NCBI RefSeq assembly: GCF_900110105.1
Contig: NZ_FOCL01000003.1
Location: 1-64,000 of the forward strand
Direction of reading: 5' to 3'
Source: Mucilaginibacter gossypiicola
Lineage (GTDB): Bacteria > Bacteroidota > Bacteroidia > Sphingobacteriales > Sphingobacteriaceae
DNA: 64,000 nt
Under the pieces are notes generated by a model. The model did no database searches, had not been told where the DNA came from, and saw only the letters and a list, made by a program, of their open reading frames with translations. The position numbers were made by a program, and so were the translations under genes. The stretch's first letter is position 1. Every line of letters begins with the position of its first letter. Positions 54,994 through 63,270 of the stretch are shown here, in pieces.

Positions 54994-57327
54994 TTAAAAC
55001 CTGGTTGCAAACTTTTTCATTTTGCTTTTCATGCTTCGGGTTGGTTCCTTGATATAGCTATTTTTTTGGTAGATATAACTATTGGCATGCAGCTCGCTTT
55101 TTACGGCGTTGAAGATAAGTTTCATTCTTGGCAGTTTATTATCAACGCTCAATTCATTGATAAAGGCTAATTCCTGGCTCGGCGTATAATCCTGCCTTAT
55201 CACATATAAGCACAGATCACACATCGGTGAAATGATTGTAGCATCAGTTAAAATATGAACAGGAGGCGTATCTATGAGGATATGGTCATATTTCAATTTC
55301 AATTCGGCAATCAGGTTGGCCAGCTGTTTACTTCCAAGCAATTCTGATGGATTAGGAGGAACAGCGCCACCGCAAATAATATGCAGATCATCCGAAATTT
55401 CAGACTTTTGGATGATTTGGGCCTGATTTGCATTACCGATAATATAGTCTGTTAAACCAGTGGTTGAATTTTTCAAATTAAAGCGCTTTGCCAGGGTGGG
55501 ATTACGTAAATCCAATTCAACAAGCACCGTTTTTTTCCCTGCAACTGCTAAAACCGTTCCCAGGTTACTCAACACAAAACTTTTACCCTCGCCCGAGATA
55601 CTTGAGGTAAAAAGGGTGGTTTTACCGGGGTTATTATTATTGTTATGCAAATAGCTCAATTTGGTACGCAAATCCCTGAATTGTTCGCCAATAAACGTTT
55701 TTTGGTTCAGCACAACAATCGGATCCGTAGTGTCAGAATCGGTAATTTCAATTAATACCGGCAATCCTGTACCTTCAATAATTGCACTTTTACTTGAAAC
55801 TTTGTTTTTAAAAGCATCCCTTCCGTATATCATACCTGTGGGTACTATAAGGCCAAATAAAAGCGCCATTGCATAAACTGACCCCGGAATTGGTGCACTT
55901 TGCGACCCGCTATGTGCCTGATCAATTGTAACAGCATCAGAAATTGTTGAGGCATAATCAAGGCTCAACTCCTCTTTTTTCTGAAGCAGATAAACAAACA
56001 GGTTTTCCTTAATCCCTTTCATGCGGTCAATATCCTTCAGGTCCCTTTCCTGGCCGGGTAAGCTGCGTATGGTTGATTGATATGAAGAACCAACGCTCTG
56101 CAAGTTTCTCTGAGTCTCCAACAAAGAAGCCCGGGTTGTTTTTAAGTTTTCCCTTAACGCAGTACGTGTTAACGCTATTTGCTGGTTTATTGGATTGAAC
56201 AAGGGATTGCTTTCGGGCAATGTAGATAGCATTTTAGTACGCTCCAGCTGTAAATCGGTTAAGCGGTCAATATAGCTTTGCATCGCCGGACTGTTTATAC
56301 CTAATGTTGATGGTGCATTTCCTTTATTATCATCGGAGTTGAGATAACGATCCACCCCATCTAAAACACTTATCTGAATCTTAATGTCATTAAGTTGTTT
56401 TTCGTTTGATTGCGCCCCTCCAACGTACTGAGACGACTGGTCGGCAATTTCAGTGATGCCACGCACACTTTTGTAACCGGTATATTTGTTTTCGACATTA
56501 TTAAGTTCCTGAGTAATGGAACCTAAGCGTTCTTCAACAAACTTGATGGTATTTTGGGTTGAGCGCCGCTTTTCTTCTACCGAAGCAGCCATATAAACCC
56601 TGATCAGGTCATCAACAATTTCACGGCCCCGCTCAGGTACTTCATCTTCAAGGCGAAAAGCAACCATTGAGCTTTTAGCTATTGGCGATTCATGAATGGC
56701 TCCTTGATAATAACTCACTACATCATCTATTTCTCGTAATTTTATCCTGATAGTTTTACCTATATAGTGGTTAAAATCGGCCGTTTTATCAAGCTTCCAT
56801 GTGCCAAAACTATTAACGAGGCTATTTTGGAAAGCAAATCTGGTCGCCTTTTCTTTAGGCTGTTTTATCAAGAACGTGCTATCGCTTTCAATTACGATAT
56901 CAAATACCGAATTTAAAGAACCTTTTCCACGACTAATTAACTTAAACTCAACCGGGGTGGTATTGTAAATGTCTTTATATGAATAATACGGCGTTCGTTC
57001 AAGGTAAGTGGTCCAAAGCTGCAAATCTTCTACCACCTGCTTTGTTACCGGAATTGAACTCATTAAACCCATTTGTTCATCAATGCCTGTTTGGGCTTCG
57101 GTTAAATTAATTGCTTCAAGAGCGGCCTTGTTTGCTTCTTTTTGCTGGTCTTTAACCATCACTTTGGCATATATCTGATAAACAGGACGTTTATATTTAA
57201 GATAAAAAACGGCAAGCCCCAAACACACAGTCAGGAAAATCAGATATAAAGGCCAATGAAACAAGATCTTATTAAAAAAGACCCTGGCTTTGGCCGAACC
57301 CGAATCAATAGAATTAGCAACCTCCAT
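54994..57327 (-). CDS. wzc: Wzc-type polysaccharide co-polymerase and tyrosine autokinase
   Basis: 777 aa. Two membrane segments (about 27-50 and 500-522) enclose a periplasmic Wzz-type chain-length domain with a long coiled-coil region (about 255-450). The cytoplasmic BY-kinase domain (about 545-750) has Walker A SSISGEGKS (K582), Walker A' VLVELDLRNP and Walker B ILIDTPP. The C-terminal tail has only a few tyrosines (in NSYIYQKNSYIK) instead of the long tyrosine cluster of E. coli Wzc. It controls EPS chain length and export with the outer-membrane lipoprotein encoded 40 bp upstream. Confidence 0.93.
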   Translation of the reverse strand: MEVANSIDSGSAKARVFFNKILFHWPLYLIFLTVCLGLAVFYLKYKRPVYQIYAKVMVKDQQKEANKAALEAINLTEAQTGIDEQMGLMSSIPVTKQVVEDLQLWTTYLERTPYYSYKDIYNTTPVEFKLISRGKGSLNSVFDIVIESDSTFLIKQPKEKATRFAFQNSLVNSFGTWKLDKTADFNHYIGKTIRIKLREIDDVVSYYQGAIHESPIAKSSMVAFRLEDEVPERGREIVDDLIRVYMAASVEEKRRSTQNTIKFVEERLGSITQELNNVENKYTGYKSVRGITEIADQSSQYVGGAQSNEKQLNDIKIQISVLDGVDRYLNSDDNKGNAPSTLGINSPAMQSYIDRLTDLQLERTKMLSTLPESNPLFNPINQQIALTRTALRENLKTTRASLLETQRNLQSVGSSYQSTIRSLPGQERDLKDIDRMKGIKENLFVYLLQKKEELSLDYASTISDAVTIDQAHSGSQSAPIPGSVYAMALLFGLIVPTGMIYGRDAFKNKVSSKSAIIEGTGLPVLIEITDSDTTDPIVVLNQKTFIGEQFRDLRTKLSYLHNNNNNPGKTTLFTSSISGEGKSFVLSNLGTVLAVAGKKTVLVELDLRNPTLAKRFNLKNSTTGLTDYIIGNANQAQIIQKSEISDDLHIICGGAVPPNPSELLGSKQLANLIAELKLKYDHILIDTPPVHILTDATIISPMCDLCLYVIRQDYTPSQELAFINELSVDNKLPRMKLIFNAVKSELHANSYIYQKNSYIKEPTRSMKSKMKKFATRF

Positions 57328-57367
57328 ATTATATTTTTATTTATTGAAATAACTTTTAGAGCAATTT

Positions 57368-58159
57368 TTACTTAGTTACCTGATAGGTAACCAATATCAA
57401 TGAGGCTATTGAAATTATGATTGGCAGTATTTTAAATGTGGTGCTCTGACTCGCAAACTTATCTTTGCCAGGCTCAACATATATAAGGTCATTACTTTTA
57501 AGGTAGTAATATGGCGATTCGAACAACCTTGGAGAGGTAATATCAATGTTTATATATTTACGCTTACCATCAACCTCTCTAACCAATAAAATATTCTTTC
57601 TGTTGGCTGTTGGAGTGAGGTCGCCCGCCCTGCTAAGAGCATCGGTAATTGAAAACCGCTCATCAGTAACAGAAAGTACATCGGGGTGTGCTACATCACC
57701 TAAAACAGAAACCTTAAAATTCATTAAAGCAACAGATACTTCGGGCTCTTTCAGGTATGACGAAATTTTACTTTTGATGGCTGCAGCAGCTTCTTCAAGT
57801 GAAAGCTGGCCAACTTTAACTCCATGAACTAAAGGGAGCTGTATTTCGCCATCTTTATTTACAAGATACCCGTCATTACCAGATTGCGCAGCGCTACCGC
57901 CGTCTTTGCCTTTAGTTGTCGCTGCAGTACTTGCAGAACCGCTGTTAAAAATAGCCGATCCGTCAGAGTTTAAACTTTTAACAGTTAATGCCAAAACATC
58001 ACCTGGCTGTATGGTGGGCGGAGAAAAATTGGTGATCTTATAGCTCATTTCCGGGTTTCTTTCAAGTCCCTGGAAATAAATATTTTCCTTGTAGCTGGCG
58101 CAGGATGTCAGCAACACCATTAAAATTACACAAGTAGCAAATAATTGATTTTTCATCAT
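57368..58159 (-). CDS. wza: Wza-type polysaccharide export lipoprotein
   Basis: 263 aa. A signal peptide ends in the lipobox LLTSC (Cys20). The Poly_export domain follows (IQPGDVLALTVKSLN at about 52-66, then YLVNKDGEIQLPLVHGVKVG), with an SLBB domain around VSVLGDVAHPDVLSVTDERFSI. A C-terminal hydrophobic stretch (ILPIIISIASLILVTYQV) is common in Bacteroidota versions. An insertion rich in Gly, Ser, Ala and Thr (about 75-95) interrupts the export domain. It forms the outer-membrane EPS channel. Two adjacent start codons exist (58159 and 58156). This is the first gene of the long minus-strand run, so the operon promoter should lie in 58160-58362. Confidence 0.9.
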   Translation of the reverse strand: MMKNQLFATCVILMVLLTSCASYKENIYFQGLERNPEMSYKITNFSPPTIQPGDVLALTVKSLNSDGSAIFNSGSASTAATTKGKDGGSAAQSGNDGYLVNKDGEIQLPLVHGVKVGQLSLEEAAAAIKSKISSYLKEPEVSVALMNFKVSVLGDVAHPDVLSVTDERFSITDALSRAGDLTPTANRKNILLVREVDGKRKYINIDITSPRLFESPYYYLKSNDLIYVEPGKDKFASQSTTFKILPIIISIASLILVTYQVTK

Positions 58160-58287
58160 GATTGATTTAATTATTTCTTTAAAAACAGGCCGCTGGTTTA
58201 TCCCCCGGCACCTTAAAAGATGTTATTACAGCTTGGCTGTTAGCAGACTATGATTACCAGGAACGCAACGTCAAATGATTAAGTAAT

Positions 58288-58297
58288 TGTTGCAACA
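58288..58297. promoter_or_regulatory. Palindrome in the divergent wza / small-gene intergenic region
   Basis: TGTTGCAACA is a perfect 10-bp palindrome within the 203-bp gap between wza (minus) and the small plus-strand gene at 58363. On the minus strand an ATCATTTG stretch follows, partly like the Bacteroidota -7 element TAnnTTTG, but its spacing from the preceding TTG is short. It may be an operator or chance; no protein is assigned. Confidence 0.3.
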
Positions 58298-58362
58298 TTA
58301 TTAGAGGAAAACCGTATAGCAGTACAAAAACATATTACTCGTTATCAAAAAGCAGATTTGCA

Positions 58363-58593
58363 ATGACACTAAGCCCTCAACAAAAAATTTATTTAACCGA
58401 CTTTGAACAAAATCTGACTTTTGCGGGCTTCTTTAAATCATATAAAGAAGTAAATAATAAGGTTATTGCCACATTGCAGGATATTGAAGTTTACGACTAC
58501 GTTTCTTCAACTCCATTGTTCTGTTTGGAGGAAATCACTTTAAAAAGGAGCAAGCGTAAAATTTATATTGAGGGCATTATTCCGGCCTGTTAA
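58363..58593 (+). CDS. Small protein of unknown function, paralogue of the 59159 gene
   Basis: 76 aa, unrecognised. It aligns along its length with the protein at 59159-59380: IYLTDFEQNLTFAGFF matches IYITDLNVNLTFLGEI, then ALLNNVTVYEY matches ATLQDIEVYDY, and KIYIE matches RFHIE. The alternating hydrophobic pattern suggests a small beta-rich fold, and it has no signal peptide or membrane segment. It converges with the receiver gene (19 bp apart) and diverges from wza. Two copies conserved around a receiver protein argue that it is real coding sequence. The function is unknown; binding to the receiver or to the EPS machinery is only a guess. Confidence 0.65.
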   Translation: MTLSPQQKIYLTDFEQNLTFAGFFKSYKEVNNKVIATLQDIEVYDYVSSTPLFCLEEITLKRSKRKIYIEGIIPAC

Positions 58594-58612
58594 AGCGATT
58601 GATTTTTGTAGA

Positions 58613-59002
58613 TTACTGAGGCTCCAATATCTTTTTGAGTGTGACCTTGTTTAAAGGCTTTATGATATAATCTAAAACAAAATCATATTTTTTTGATAAG
58701 GCCAGATCCGTTGGATCAATTGACGATGACATAATATAAACATCTATTTTTTTTACCAGGCGATGCCTTAGCTTATTATATTTATGTAGAAATACAACGC
58801 CGCTCATGATACCCATATTGATATCAACAAATATCATATCGGGTAATTCGTCATTGTTGGTTTTGTTTTCATTCAAAAAGTCAAGAACTTTTGTTGCATC
58901 GAAATAATATTTAGTTGAAGGCAGATATGACAGGTACGTTTCAATCATTCTTTGAATAATAAAATGTTGAATTGGCTCATCATCAATAAATATTAATTTC
59001 AC
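58613..59002 (-). CDS. Stand-alone response-regulator receiver protein
   Basis: 129 aa, a single receiver domain without an output domain. The acidic pair is at D7-D8 (IFIDDEP), the phosphoacceptor is D60 (MIFVDINMG), S92-S94 lie in the switch position and K115 is in IIKPL. The start codon is GTG at 59002; no ATG gives a complete first beta-strand. CheY-like or Rcp-type proteins relay phosphate to partner proteins. No histidine kinase is in the window. It is encoded between two paralogous small genes on the opposite strand and 454 bp from wza, so a role in controlling EPS production is plausible but unproven. Confidence 0.85.
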   Translation of the reverse strand: MKLIFIDDEPIQHFIIQRMIETYLSYLPSTKYYFDATKVLDFLNENKTNNDELPDMIFVDINMGIMSGVVFLHKYNKLRHRLVKKIDVYIMSSSIDPTDLALSKKYDFVLDYIIKPLNKVTLKKILEPQ

Positions 59003-59158
59003 AAAGGTTAGGTTTTGCAGAGGTTATTATTGAACAGGCATTCGTAGCCTATATATGTCATTTAAAAACAATTAAAAACTCTTTAAAAACATTCATTTCT
59101 TTTCATCCTGAAAAAGATTGACATAAAATTTTATTTTCTTTGCGCCAATAATTAAACT

Positions 59159-59380
59159 ATGAGTGAGCCCGTTACAAAAAGGATATATATAACCGACCTG
59201 AATGTTAACCTTACATTTTTGGGTGAGATTAAAGCCCTTGAAAATAAGGATGGAAACATTACAGCTTTATTGAATAATGTTACCGTATATGAATACTCCT
59301 CGTCTAATTATTTATATGCTCAATCTGAAATTTCTCTTTCGGGGCCTGCGTCGCGCTTCCACATTGAAGATGCAGTATAA
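59159..59380 (+). CDS. Small protein of unknown function, paralogue of the 58363 gene
   Basis: 73 aa, unrecognised, beginning MSEPVTKRIYITDLNVNLTF. It shares the pattern IY-TD---NLTF, a conserved VYEY/VYDY and a C-terminal FHIED/IYIEG end with the protein at 58363-58593. It diverges from the receiver gene, with a 156-bp AT-rich gap between them, and ends 13 bp from the convergent WcaI-like gene. Its length, lack of Cys and soluble character suggest a small cytoplasmic beta protein. No function is assigned. Confidence 0.65.
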   Translation: MSEPVTKRIYITDLNVNLTFLGEIKALENKDGNITALLNNVTVYEYSSSNYLYAQSEISLSGPASRFHIEDAV

Positions 59381-59393
59381 CCTATTTCTTGTC

Positions 59394-60695
59394 TTAATCA
59401 GCATCCCTGTCTAATCTCAAATATTTAATTCCTTTCGGTTCAGAATATACAGTTTTTTGCATATTTGACATCATCCTTCTGATCACTTTGCTTATGTTAA
59501 GATGATTTTCGGCGTAATTACGGGCATTTATTTTAATTTGAGCGTTGTCCTTTGTACAACAATCCAGGATGGCATCTTTCAAATGATCAATATCATCAGG
59601 AGGAATAACAACCCCCATGCTATTGTCGGTTATTACGTCGTATAAAGTAGTGCCCTGTTCGGCTGTTACCAATGCTACCCCACCAACCGCCAAAATGGTG
59701 GTAAGTTTTGACGGCATAACCAGGTCGGCGGCACTCTTTTTTTGCAAAACCAGGTGCACATCGGCCATATTCAAAAAGCTGTTAAATAAATGACGCTCTT
59801 GCAGCGGAAGAAAACTCACATTATCAAGCTGTTGTATCTTAGCCCGCTGAATGAGCTTATCTTTATGAGGTCCCGTACCACAGATAACAAACTTTATAAA
59901 CTTAAACGTCCGAAGCTTTTCGGCTACATCTAAAATAGCCTCAATCCCCTGCTTTTCGCCTATGCTGCCAGAGTATAATATCACTTTATCATTCGCATCA
60001 AAATTCCAAACTAATTTTAATTCGGCGTTGTTATTTAATGGGTAACAGGTATCTGTATCAACCCAGTTGGGAAAAAAAGATATTTCACGATTAATCTTAT
60101 TGCTGATCTTTTTAAGCATTCCGTTAGAAATTGAGCTTACAAAATCAACTTTCCGCATTATAAGTTTTTCCATTCCGAACAAAACTTTAAATGCCTTTTT
60201 TGATTTTAGCATATTCAAATCTCTTGCGGCTTCAATTTGCAGATCCTGAATATGGTAAATAATCTCTCCCCGTTTAAAAAACCTGTAAAACAATCCTAAA
60301 AATCCTAAATGAAAAGGTGGAGCTATACAAAATATATAATCGTTTTTAGGTTTAAACAATAAGTAGATGAGTGTAAAAAAAGCCGATAGAAAAAAACTGG
60401 CTTCATGAATCAATCGTTTTAAACCGCCGGGTTTTTCAGGTATATATAAAGGGCATCTGTAAACGGTCAGCATACCATCTTTTAATATTTCACGTTTGTA
60501 AAACTTATTTGAATAAGGTGATTGTACTTTCCAGAATGGATAATAAGGAAAAGATGTTACTACAGTGCATTTATAATTATTTTCAACGAACCATTCAACC
60601 ATATCTCCGGTATATTTTCCAATACCGGTCAATTCTGGAGAAAAGTTTATGCCTATAACTAATATCTTTTTGCTCGATGCGTTTGGCCTATTCAT
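59394..60695 (-). CDS. WcaI-like glycosyltransferase family 4
   Basis: 433 aa. The N-terminus ILVIGINFSPELTGIGKYTGDM and the following TVVTSFPYYPFWKV are characteristic of WcaI, a colanic-acid glycosyltransferase, and its relatives. The C-terminal donor domain has ILYSGSIGEKQGIEAILDV, VICGTGPHKDKL and ADLVMPSKLTTILAVGGVAL. WcaI-like proteins often have VPSKL in place of the usual E-x7-E, as here. It is separated from the main EPS run by the receiver/small-gene unit and has its own upstream region, so it may be transcribed independently. It probably adds a sugar to the same EPS. Confidence 0.85.
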   Translation of the reverse strand: MNRPNASSKKILVIGINFSPELTGIGKYTGDMVEWFVENNYKCTVVTSFPYYPFWKVQSPYSNKFYKREILKDGMLTVYRCPLYIPEKPGGLKRLIHEASFFLSAFFTLIYLLFKPKNDYIFCIAPPFHLGFLGLFYRFFKRGEIIYHIQDLQIEAARDLNMLKSKKAFKVLFGMEKLIMRKVDFVSSISNGMLKKISNKINREISFFPNWVDTDTCYPLNNNAELKLVWNFDANDKVILYSGSIGEKQGIEAILDVAEKLRTFKFIKFVICGTGPHKDKLIQRAKIQQLDNVSFLPLQERHLFNSFLNMADVHLVLQKKSAADLVMPSKLTTILAVGGVALVTAEQGTTLYDVITDNSMGVVIPPDDIDHLKDAILDCCTKDNAQIKINARNYAENHLNISKVIRRMMSNMQKTVYSEPKGIKYLRLDRDAD

Positions 60696-61524
60696 TTGAT
60701 TAAGGTATCAGCGAGGAAATTAATTAGAATCATGTTTTGCTCTGATTACAATTCATTTAAAAGTTAATTTATTATTCCACCGGTACTAAGCCAAAACTCA
60801 GTTGGTTATACCTTTTTTAACACTACATCAATGTGGAAGCTGCGGTTACAATAACTTTCGGATTGGTCAGAGATGGTTAATTGATAATTGTGTATAGCTT
60901 CGCCATTTCGCTTACAATGAGCTATTTCCAATTAAAAGTCAATGCGTTTGCTTGTCAATTCATTATCAATGTTCAATTAAACATGAATTTTATTTAACAC
61001 ATTAATACAAAATTAGCCATATAATTTACTTTTCTTCAATAAAACTGCCGATTGTTGTGAAATGTACAAAAGTGTGATATTATTCACATTCCTGTAACAA
61101 AGAAACATTCATTTACGTATGGAAAGGCCCTGCAAAAACAAGGCAAACAAACAAGCCCAGCAATGCCTTTTTTTAAGCCTCTTCTCTTCCAGTTTAACAA
61201 CAAGGAAAAACAGCCCTATCCCTATAATAACTATAGGTTAAAAACACTTTTCACATAACTATTCTTTAAATTTTTTACCAGCCTCGCTATCTCATTGGTT
61301 AAAAACCGGGGATACCAGCAACTGCTATTTGTTTAAACACCCATTACAAAACAGTGTATTTTTCACACCACACTTTTTCACAATTTAAAAACAAGTTGTG
61401 CGCAACCATGCGAATTATTAAACTAATTGGCGATTTTTATGAAAATAATGCACTACAAATTGAAAAATATTAGTTTGATTATCCACCTCATTTTCAAACA
61501 AATAAAAACAACACTCAAATAAAT
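60696..61524. other. 829-bp AT-rich intergenic region between the WcaI-like and UpxY-like genes
   Basis: No convincing reading frame, tRNA or other RNA gene is visible on either strand. It must hold divergent promoters for the WcaI-like gene (minus) and the UpxY-like gene (plus). A short hairpin, CCTATA-ataac-TATAGG, lies at 61221-61237. A TTAGTTTG stretch at 61470-61477, about 50 bp before the UpxY-like start, weakly resembles a -7 element. Its length could include a long 5' leader for the antiterminator gene. Confidence 0.5.
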
Positions 61525-62058
61525 ATGATGAAGAACGCCGTTTTACTCAAGCCCACATCACCCAATTGGATGGTTATTTATACAAGATCCAGATTTGAGA
61601 AAAAAATAGACAGAACCCTTAACGACAACAGCATCACTTCCTTTTGTCCGGTGATTAAATCACTAAAAAAATGGGCCGACAGAAATAAAATGATAGAGAC
61701 GCCTTTATTTCCTTCATATGTGTTTGTGAAAGTAACCCATGGCGAACAACTTAAGGTGAAGCAGGTTCCCGGGGTTATAAATTTTGTATCGTATTGCGGA
61801 AAGCCGGTAATATTAAATGACGCGGAAATTGAACGCATAAAATCAATAGTTGATAATTACTCGGAAGTTGAACTTATCAGCATTCAGAATTTAAACATTG
61901 GCAATAAAGTTAAAATAAAAGATGGCCTGCTATATAATTACCAGGGCGTGGTTTCTCAAATTATGGGCAAAAACATATTAATGACCATTGAGCAGCTTAA
62001 TTGTGTTTTAACCGTGAAAGTAAACATAGATCAAATATGTTTAAATGTTGCAAGCTAA
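61525..62058 (+). CDS. UpxY-like specialised NusG paralogue (transcription antiterminator)
   Basis: 177 aa. An N-terminal NGN domain (about 14-115; PNWMVIYTRSRFEKKIDRTL, LKKWADR, TPLFPSYVFVKV, GVINFVSYCGKPV) is followed by a KOW domain (about 125-175; NIGNKVKIKDGLLYNYQGVV). UpxY proteins of Bacteroides bind RNA polymerase early in capsule operons and prevent premature termination; LoaP is a related paralogue tied to large antibiotic operons. Here it lies on the opposite strand from a 24-gene run of about 58 kb, which could need such a factor. Being short and lacking ribosomal-operon neighbours, it is not the housekeeping NusG. ATG 61525 is followed by a second Met. Confidence 0.88.
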   Translation: MMKNAVLLKPTSPNWMVIYTRSRFEKKIDRTLNDNSITSFCPVIKSLKKWADRNKMIETPLFPSYVFVKVTHGEQLKVKQVPGVINFVSYCGKPVILNDAEIERIKSIVDNYSEVELISIQNLNIGNKVKIKDGLLYNYQGVVSQIMGKNILMTIEQLNCVLTVKVNIDQICLNVAS

Positions 62059-62166
62059 CTTTTTAAGATGTATTATTAACTTGTTGTTTATTTTTTATTA
62101 TAATTATCAACTTAATCACGATTAAGGTTGTTATTAAGTAGTTCAAAACTTATTTTATAAAAACTT

Positions 62167-62532
62167 ATGGATTTGCACCATGGTGAAATAGTGGAAAAAG
62201 TGGTTAGGCGCAAAGGCTGCAGCATAAGCGAAATCGCACGATTCACTAACGTAAACCGTCGCTCCGTTTATTACTGGTTTAATCAAAAGTATTTAAAGCC
62301 AAAAATCATATACAAAATTGGACTTTGCCTGAAACATGATTTTTCTATCGAATTTCCTCATTTGTTTACAGAGGGAGAATTTGATAATATTAAAAATCAA
62401 GGTTATCAGGCACCTGACTATCGTGCAGACGAGGTAGAAGATTCTTATTGGAGAGATAAATATATTGAACTGCTGGAGAAGTACAACAAAAGTCTTCTTG
62501 AAAATTCAAAAAAGAAATTTAATCAGCGTTAG
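62167..62532 (+). CDS. Small helix-turn-helix protein
   Basis: 121 aa. An N-terminal HTH (about 8-42; EKVVRRKGCSISEIARFTNV, then NRRSVYYWF) is followed by a charged helical C-terminus (about 85-121; WRDKYIELLEKYNKSLL), which may form a coiled coil for dimerisation. The RRSVYYWFNQK recognition-helix region resembles small phage-repressor-like or transposase-like HTH domains. It lies 108 bp after the UpxY-like gene on the same strand and is probably co-transcribed, so it may regulate the EPS locus. The exact family is not recognised. Confidence 0.7.
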   Translation: MDLHHGEIVEKVVRRKGCSISEIARFTNVNRRSVYYWFNQKYLKPKIIYKIGLCLKHDFSIEFPHLFTEGEFDNIKNQGYQAPDYRADEVEDSYWRDKYIELLEKYNKSLLENSKKKFNQR

Positions 62533-62634
62533 GAATGTGCCGTGGCTAAATTGATTAAGCTTCTGCGCTAAAATTATTTTATAGATAAACAGAGAGAAAT
62601 CTCCATAAATAACACCAACTTATAAACTTAAACT

Positions 62635-62688
62635 AAAAATGCTTAATTCGGCTACTTAACTAATATAAGAGCCCAATTAAGCATTTTT
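62635..62688. terminator. Bidirectional intrinsic terminator between the HTH and pyrophosphatase genes
   Basis: A perfect 14-bp inverted repeat, AAAAATGCTTAATT (62635-62648) and AATTAAGCATTTTT (62675-62688), ends in A/T tracts on both sides. Inside it, GGCT (62650) and AGCC (62670) can add further pairs. It lies between the convergent HTH and pyrophosphatase genes, where a two-way terminator is expected. Confidence 0.85.
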
Positions 62689-62703
62689 AATTTCAGGCTA
62701 TAC

Positions 62704-63270
62704 TTAGCCGGCAACTTTAACTTTGTTTTGAGCCGAATTAAAGTTAACATCATACAACACCTGACTGTCTTCTATAACACGGTGCGCGTAACTAACGCCC
62801 ATCCAGCGTTCGACCGTTACATTTTTACCTTCTAAAACTTTATAGTCTTTAAAGAAACATTCTATCTCTTTAATAGTATGAGGGGGCAACTCGCTTAAAT
62901 CGTTTATATAATTTACCGACATATCATTATTAGCAACAGCAATGATTTTATCATCCTGCTCACCATTATCAATCATATGCATTACACCTATCACTTTTGC
63001 CTCAATGATAGACATTGGAAAAACGTCAACCGAACATAAAACTAAAATATCAAGCGGATCTTTGTCGTCACAATAGGTTTGCGGGATAAATCCATAATTA
63101 GCCGGGTACATTACGGATGAAAAAAGAACACGGTCTAATTTTAAAAGGCCGGATTCTTTATCAATCTCATATTTAGCTTTTGAGCCCTTATGGATTTCAA
63201 TAACGGCATTTACAACGTAAGGAACTTTAGGCCCTGTTGAAACTTCATGCCATGGATGCTGTGTATTCAT
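62704..63270 (-). CDS. ppa: Inorganic pyrophosphatase, family I
   Basis: 188 aa. It has the family I signature [11 protein letters not shown] (D69, D71, D74), an early [11 protein letters not shown] segment with substrate-binding Lys and Glu, and [12 protein letters not shown]. It hydrolyses pyrophosphate made by biosynthetic reactions in the cytosol, including NRPS adenylation and nucleotide-sugar synthesis, but it is a housekeeping gene and probably unrelated to the cluster. It marks the right boundary of the accessory region. An inverted repeat lies 48-70 bp upstream of its start, and a strong terminator lies just downstream. Confidence 0.95.
   Translation of the reverse strand: MNTQHPWHEVSTGPKVPYVVNAVIEIHKGSKAKYEIDKESGLLKLDRVLFSSVMYPANYGFIPQTYCDDKDPLDILVLCSVDVFPMSIIEAKVIGVMHMIDNGEQDDKIIAVANNDMSVNYINDLSELPPHTIKEIECFFKDYKVLEGKNVTVERWMGVSYAHRVIEDSQVLYDVNFNSAQNKVKVAG

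Noticed and set aside
59118..59142. TTGACA plus TTTCTTTG as a Bacteroidota promoter for the 59159 gene
   Set aside because: The spacing is shorter than usual and the TA of TAnnTTTG is missing, so the support is too weak for a feature.
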